Below the pieces are notes generated by a model. It saw nothing but the letters and a program-made list of their open reading frames with translations. It ran no database searches and was not told where the DNA came from. The translations under genes and the position numbers were made by a program. From contig NC_063061.1 in NCBI RefSeq assembly GCF_018812025.1, positions 32,428,166-32,492,165 of the forward strand: DNA of 64,000 bases. The letters run 5' to 3'. Shown here one piece after another: positions 12,531 to 64,000 of this stretch. The number at the start of each line of letters is the position of its first letter. Within the stretch, counting starts at the first letter, position 1. This stretch comes from Megalobrama amblycephala (taxonomy: Eukaryota > Chordata > Actinopteri > Cypriniformes > Xenocyprididae).

Positions 12531-13640
12531 TTTGTATTTTATTTTGTACCCATGTGTTTTTATAATAATGGAGTTATTTTTGAATTTTCCATCTGATATA
12601 GCTTGATTTTTTTTTAAACTAATCTAGCTTAGTTACATTAATGGTAACCTAAAAACTCATTTTAGCCAAGTCAAAAGGATTTATTTATCACTGTATGAAC
12701 CTTAACACATGAATTTATACAAACAAAACTAATTTTATGGGTTAAATCAGGTAAAAATAGCTCTTTGAGGTAACAAGATACCATTTTTTACAATGTACTT
12801 GCAAACATGGCGGCTCTTATGATAAAATACTCATTCATAAGTTGCTTTGGATTACAATTAAATTAATGTAAATGTATGTAATGCACATGTATCTATAGAA
12901 GCCAGTTTGCCACATAATAATAATAATAATAATAAAATGACATAGAAAGTCGAAATTGTGACATGCTATCCCAAAATTATTTAATTATTAAAATTATAAG
13001 TTAAAAGTCATTATGCGTTTCATATGAGACCTAAAATAGAATTGCTAGACTTCAATGGCAGCACTTTATAATGACTTTATTTAGCCACACCAGCCAAAGA
13101 CTATATATGAAACTTGCTAATTATTGTCTTTGCGATGATAATTAAAGGGTTAGTTCACCCAAAAATGAAATTAATGTCATACTCACCCTCATGTCGTTCC
13201 ACACCTGTAAAGGCATTCATTCATCTTCAGAACACAAATTAAGATATTTTTTTTATTAAATCCGATGGCTCAGTGAGGCCTGCATTCACAGCAATGACAT
13301 TTCCTCTCTCAAGACCCATTAATGTACTAAAAACATATTTAAATGAGTTCATGTGAGTACAGTGAGTTCAATATTAATATTATAAAGCGACCAGAATATT
13401 TTTGTGCGCCAAAAAACAAAACAAAATAATGACTTTTCAACAATATAGTGATGGGCTGATTTCAAAACACTGCTTCGGAGCTTTACGAATCAAATCAGTA
13501 ACTCGGAGCGCCAAAGTCACGTGATTTCAGCAGTTTAGGCGTTTGTTAGAAGATCCGAGTCACTGATTATTAGCTCGTGTAGTACCTTTTATGGACCTCA
13601 AAGGCTTAAAAACTGGAGGAGGTCTAAAGTGTTATATAGA
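12531..13640. mobile_element. Intergenic sequence with GGGTTAGTTCACCCAAAAATG-family element
   Basis: From about 13145 a common cyprinid DNA repeat begins (AAAGGGTTAGTTCACCCAAA) and continues through a TTCAAAACACTGCTTCGGAGC segment near 13460-13480. A related, truncated copy is at about 24710-25040. Before it the sequence is AT-rich with a short (AAT)n tract at about 12918. The element ends close to the first exon of the next gene. Confidence 0.6.
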
Positions 13641-13689
13641 ATAAGTTTAAAACGGTTTTTCAGGACATAATTACTGAGTTTTTTCTGGA

Positions 13690-13831
13690 TGCGCCCTGTT
13701 CACTGTGAGGTTTGTTTGTGTTGTTACTCCTCCCCGCCGCTGGGTGGCAGTAGCAGCAGCAGCGACACAGACTCCACAAACTCAGCGTCATTCAGCATTA
13801 CAACATAGTAGCTCAGCTCCCGCACAACAAG
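13690..13831 (+). promoter_or_regulatory. C18orf32: Promoter and non-coding first exon of C18orf32
   Basis: A relatively GC-rich island in AT-rich surroundings ends with a good splice donor (AAG|GTGAGT, last exon base 13831). It carries a CTCF-like match CCGCTGGGTGGCAG at 13737-13750. The transcription start is not defined by the sequence. The exon must be non-coding, because the start codon is in the next exon. Confidence 0.6.
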
Positions 13832-14076
13832 GTGAGTTTTACACACATTTACTGCTTTTAGTGTAGTTTTATATTAAATATATGATCTTCTGCTCTTATG
13901 TATGATGAGTACATAAGAATGAAGTGTGCGTATTTCTTTATGGAACAGATTTATGACTATAAACAGAAAGATAGCAGTTATCATCGAGCTAACAGACTCA
14001 TACGAGCATTTGTAAACATCATAATTAAAATACATGTAAATATCCATAGTACTACCATACTTTTAGACGTATACTA

Positions 14077-14701
<625 letters not shown>

Positions 14702-14720
14702 CATACTAAATAATCCTAAC

Positions 14721-14721
<1 letters not shown>

Positions 14722-14772
<51 letters not shown>
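14722..14772. repeat. (GATA)n microsatellite
   Basis: About twelve GATA units directly downstream of the TA array. Confidence 0.97.
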
Positions 14773-14773
<1 letters not shown>

Positions 14774-14868
14774 ACATCTGTCTGTTCATGGAATTATAGA
14801 CAGGACATCAGTTCCTGCATGTCAAAGCAAACATCATGTGACTGTTTCCTGTATGTTCTGAAATATGA

Positions 14869-15304
<436 letters not shown>

Positions 15305-15467
15305 CAGATCGCATGCCTCTGCAATCTTCTTCTGAATGAGATTTTAGTCATGTAGATATAATTTAAAATGTAAATTCCAGCTTTAAATGTACCTCTACTA
15401 TAGTAACTAATATATGAACACACACACCGCTCCTGTCAGAAACATTAAATATACTTTAATAACGTTT

Positions 15468-15585
15468 AATAAAATGAAGGTAAATGTTTTTATCATTCCA
15501 TTATACAGCTGTGTTCATTTTTTATCTCCTACTCAGATTGACTGCAAATGTTCTGTATAACTTATAAGACTTCATTTAAAATAAA
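15468..15585 (+). terminator. Poly(A) signals of C18orf32
   Basis: Two canonical AATAAA hexamers follow the stop codon, at 15468-15473 and 15580-15585. The second precedes a T/GT-rich stretch, so it is the likelier end. Confidence 0.6.
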
Positions 15586-15814
15586 TATTGAATTATTTTA
15601 ACTGTGGCTGGTGCTCTTCCTTCATGAGCTTTCAATGACGGATCTTCATAATAATGTACAGATGTGTGGTACTAAAATGCCTTGTTTTTATCAATGCCTA
15701 AGATGAGTCAAATTTTTCTCATGTTTCTCAGGGATCATCTCAAAAAAGAATCAAATTTTCAGCATTTTAATTTTATTAAAATACATATTAGCTATTTAGT
15801 ATAGCAATGTAACA

Positions 15815-16715
15815 CACACTACCAGTCAAAAGTTTGGACACGGTAAGAGTTTTAATGTTTTTAAAAGAAGTATCTTCTGATCACCAAGGCTGCAGTTATT
15901 TAATTAAAAATACGGTAAAAACAGTAATATTGTGAAATATTATTACAATTTAAAATAACAGTTTTCTTTTTGAATATATTTTATAAAGTAATTTATATCC
16001 TGTGATCAAAGCTGAATTTTCAGCATCATTACTCCAGTCTTCAGTGTCACATGATCCTTCAGAAATCATTCTAATATGCTGATCTGCTGCTCAAGAAACA
16101 TTTATTATTGTTATCAATGTTGAAAACTGTTTTAAGTTTTTTTTTCAGGATTCTTTGATGAATAGAAAGTTCAAAAGAACAGCATTTATCTGAAATACAA
16201 AGCTTTTGTAACATTACTCACTACCATTCAAAAGTTTGGGGTCAGTAAGAATTTTAATTTTAATTTTTTTGAAAAGAAATTAAAGAAATTAATACTTTTA
16301 TACAGCAAAAGTGATATTAAAAACATTTATAATGATACAAAAGATTATATTTCAAATAAATGCTGTTTATTTAATGTCTGACTTTCTATTCATCAAAGAA
16401 TCCTGAAAAAAATTATTGTACACAATAAATGTTTCTTGAGCATCAAATCATCATATTAGAATGATTTCTGAAGGATCATGTGACACTGAAGACTGGAGTA
16501 ATGATACTGAAAATTCAGCTTTGATCACAGGAATAAATTACATTAGAAAATATATTAAAACAGAAAGCAGTTATTTTACATTGTAACAATATTTCACAAT
16601 ATTACTGTTTTTACTGTATTTTTAAATAAATAACTGCAGCCTTGGAGAGCAGAGGAAACTTCTTTTAAAAACATTAAAAATCTTACCGCGTCCAAACTTT
16701 TGACTGGTAGTGTAT
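15815..16715. mobile_element. Palindromic MITE with nested second copy
   Basis: Left end ACACTACCAGTCAAAAGTTT and right end CTTTTGACTGGTAGTGT are inverted repeats. Inside, at about 16212, a second family member starts CACTACCATTCAAAAGTTT, so one element has inserted into another. It is the same family as 3698-4150. It lies between C18orf32 and ric1. Confidence 0.8.
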
Positions 16716-16859
16716 ATATAAGTTTAAGTTATGTTATAATATTTTATATTATTTTCTTCTATTATAAAGATGTTTTTTTTTTTATTGTTTTATGTATGTT
16801 TTGCCAATATTGTATGATTTACAGTCATGCCAATAAAAAAAAATGTGAATTAAATTGAA

Positions 16860-16861
<2 letters not shown>

Positions 16862-16939
<78 letters not shown>
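16862..16939. repeat. (TA)n microsatellite
   Basis: About 78 bp of pure TA, followed by a T-run. Confidence 0.97.
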
Positions 16940-16943
<4 letters not shown>

Positions 16944-17029
16944 TTTTTTCCCCCTATCTATCTTACTTGCAATATTAATCTTATTGAAGGAAATCTCATA
17001 TTAGTAACGTTGACAGGCTGTGGCACACT

Positions 17030-17956
17030 ACTCAGTTTTACCAGCAGGAGGCGCCGGAGCCCGAAAATTGAGCTGAACGCGTTCTGAGGAACTGACGTAT
17101 TACGCCAACATGTTCGGATGCGTCATGAATATCAGAAATCGACGGAGACCCAGAGCGCGCGAGACACTTGTGTTGAGAACCATTTCCGGCCGTGTTTGTG
17201 AATATAAATACCAAAGAGTCTTTATTCAGCAGTGAATTCTGAGTTTGTAAGTAAATATTTGCTTAATCAAAACGATTGTTTTTTTTAAACCTATATAAAA
17301 AATATGTATCTAGCTGAAAAATAAATTAAATTTATTAATTGTGACTGACGGAGATAATAAACAGTAACATTTTAATTATGCTTTTTTGAACATGTATTAC
17401 AATTTCTGTTTGTGAAAATTTATTAAGTTGAAAAATATTCCCGCCTTTGGCGTTTTAAACGCGTCTTTCGTTAAACTCAATGTATTATAGGCCGCGTCGC
17501 GCCCCCTGCTGGCAGTAACGGTCATGACCGCGAGAGTTAAATGCCGTTACGGCTCTGAGGCGTTCAGAAGCACCGAGCAGATCGGGGATAAATAAGAGAC
17601 TAAAGATGGCGACGGTGGAGGATTCATGGGACAAATTCGGATCCAAAACTTCCCTTTGGAATATTGAGTCCAGAGATCCAGTCGCGCACTGAGAACCGCA
17701 GAACCCCGCGACACCGAGCTGAGACCCGGTTCTGCTTCTGCGGCTCCATTACAGGGTTTTCTTGTACACATTCTCGATTGCACTAACAAATAAAGCGGAA
17801 TTTGGACTCAGATCATCCGAACCGACACCATATCCAGCCGATATGATCCCTGACTGAGTCCGTGTCGAAGTGTAGTTTGGTTCTGGTGCATGGAGGCCGC
17901 TGGAGGGAGTCTGTCCGTCCCGGTGTCGCAGTGATTTGGGTCAGAACCGGATCGTG
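17030..17956 (+). promoter_or_regulatory. ric1: ric1 promoter region and 5' UTR
   Basis: GC-rich, CpG-containing sequence directly upstream of the ric1 ATG. CTCF-like matches lie at 17041-17054 (+ strand, CCAGCAGGAGGCGC) and 17499-17512 (- strand, reading CCAGCAGGGGGCGC), pointing towards each other. A 12-bp perfect palindrome CGGTCATGACCG is at 17519-17530. A possible alternative 5' exon with donor GTAAGT ends near 17247. The real start site is not determined. Confidence 0.5.
17606..17692 (+). CDS. Candidate upstream ORF in the ric1 5' UTR (28 codons)
   Basis: ATG at 17606 in a strong start context (AAGATGG) opens a 28-codon frame ending at TGA 17690-17692, 264 bp before the ric1 ATG. The peptide starts MATVEDSWDKFG and matches nothing I recognise. 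If the transcript starts upstream of it, it could reduce ric1 translation. Chance occurrence is possible. Confidence 0.3.
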   Translation: MATVEDSWDKFGSKTSLWNIESRDPVAH

Positions 17957-63779
<45,823 letters not shown>

Positions 63780-64000
63780 GTGAGACAGAAACTTCATCTG
63801 GGAAACACGAAATAAAATGACTAAATTTAAGAACAAAACACTCTTGAAATAAATCACCATTATCTGTAGTTGCTCTCCATTTATGTTCATCTCTTTTACA
63901 TTTTCAGTAGTTTAACCCACTTTAACTGGTCTATGATAAATAAATAAAATTAAACATTGTAATAATGTAAAGAAACATTGGAGGAAGTATTTTATAAGAT

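Overview
The window is vertebrate nuclear DNA, almost certainly from a cyprinid-type teleost. Three spliced protein genes lie on the + strand in a sea of fish-type DNA transposons (hAT-like, Kolobok-like with TTAA targets, palindromic MITEs) and long CA/TA/GT microsatellites. There are no operons, CRISPR arrays or bacterial features. Species and paralogue assignments are inferred from protein similarity recalled by eye; no database search was run.

Layout. (1) 1-12.5 kb: the 3' half of a CD36-family gene, best matched to SCARB2/LIMP-2. Six coding exons (3244-9926) encode the end of the luminal domain, the C-terminal membrane helix and a cytosolic tail. A 41-bp minisatellite (about 60-1500) fills the upstream intron, a 164-bp tandem repeat lies in a later intron, and a 130-bp tandem repeat sits in the probable long 3' UTR. 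(2) 13.7-15.6 kb: a complete small gene, the C18orf32 (UPF0729) orthologue, with a non-coding first exon and a 74-codon ORF in two exons; its first intron carries about 600 bp of TA repeat. (3) 17.0-64.0 kb: the 5' two-thirds of ric1, the RAB6A-GEF subunit, with 19 coding exons (938 codons) ending in an intron at the right edge. Introns 1 and 2 (14.0 and 16.5 kb) hold most of the mobile DNA.

The genes are not an evident functional cluster. One is a lysosomal/scavenger receptor, one a small ER/lipid-droplet-type membrane protein and one a Golgi Rab GEF; all belong to the endomembrane system, but adjacency does not imply cooperation.

The most interesting non-genic structures are: two nested, oppositely oriented TTAA-flanked Kolobok-like elements, the inner one keeping a decayed THAP-domain first exon and, convergent to it, the start of a second conserved ORF; a duplication-inversion-duplication in ric1 intron 2 with apparently identical 438-bp direct and 503-bp inverted repeats; a hAT-in-hAT-in-tRNA-like-repeat nest with perfect 8-bp target duplications and an empty site visible elsewhere in the window; and CTCF-like motifs both at the promoters and inside repeats.
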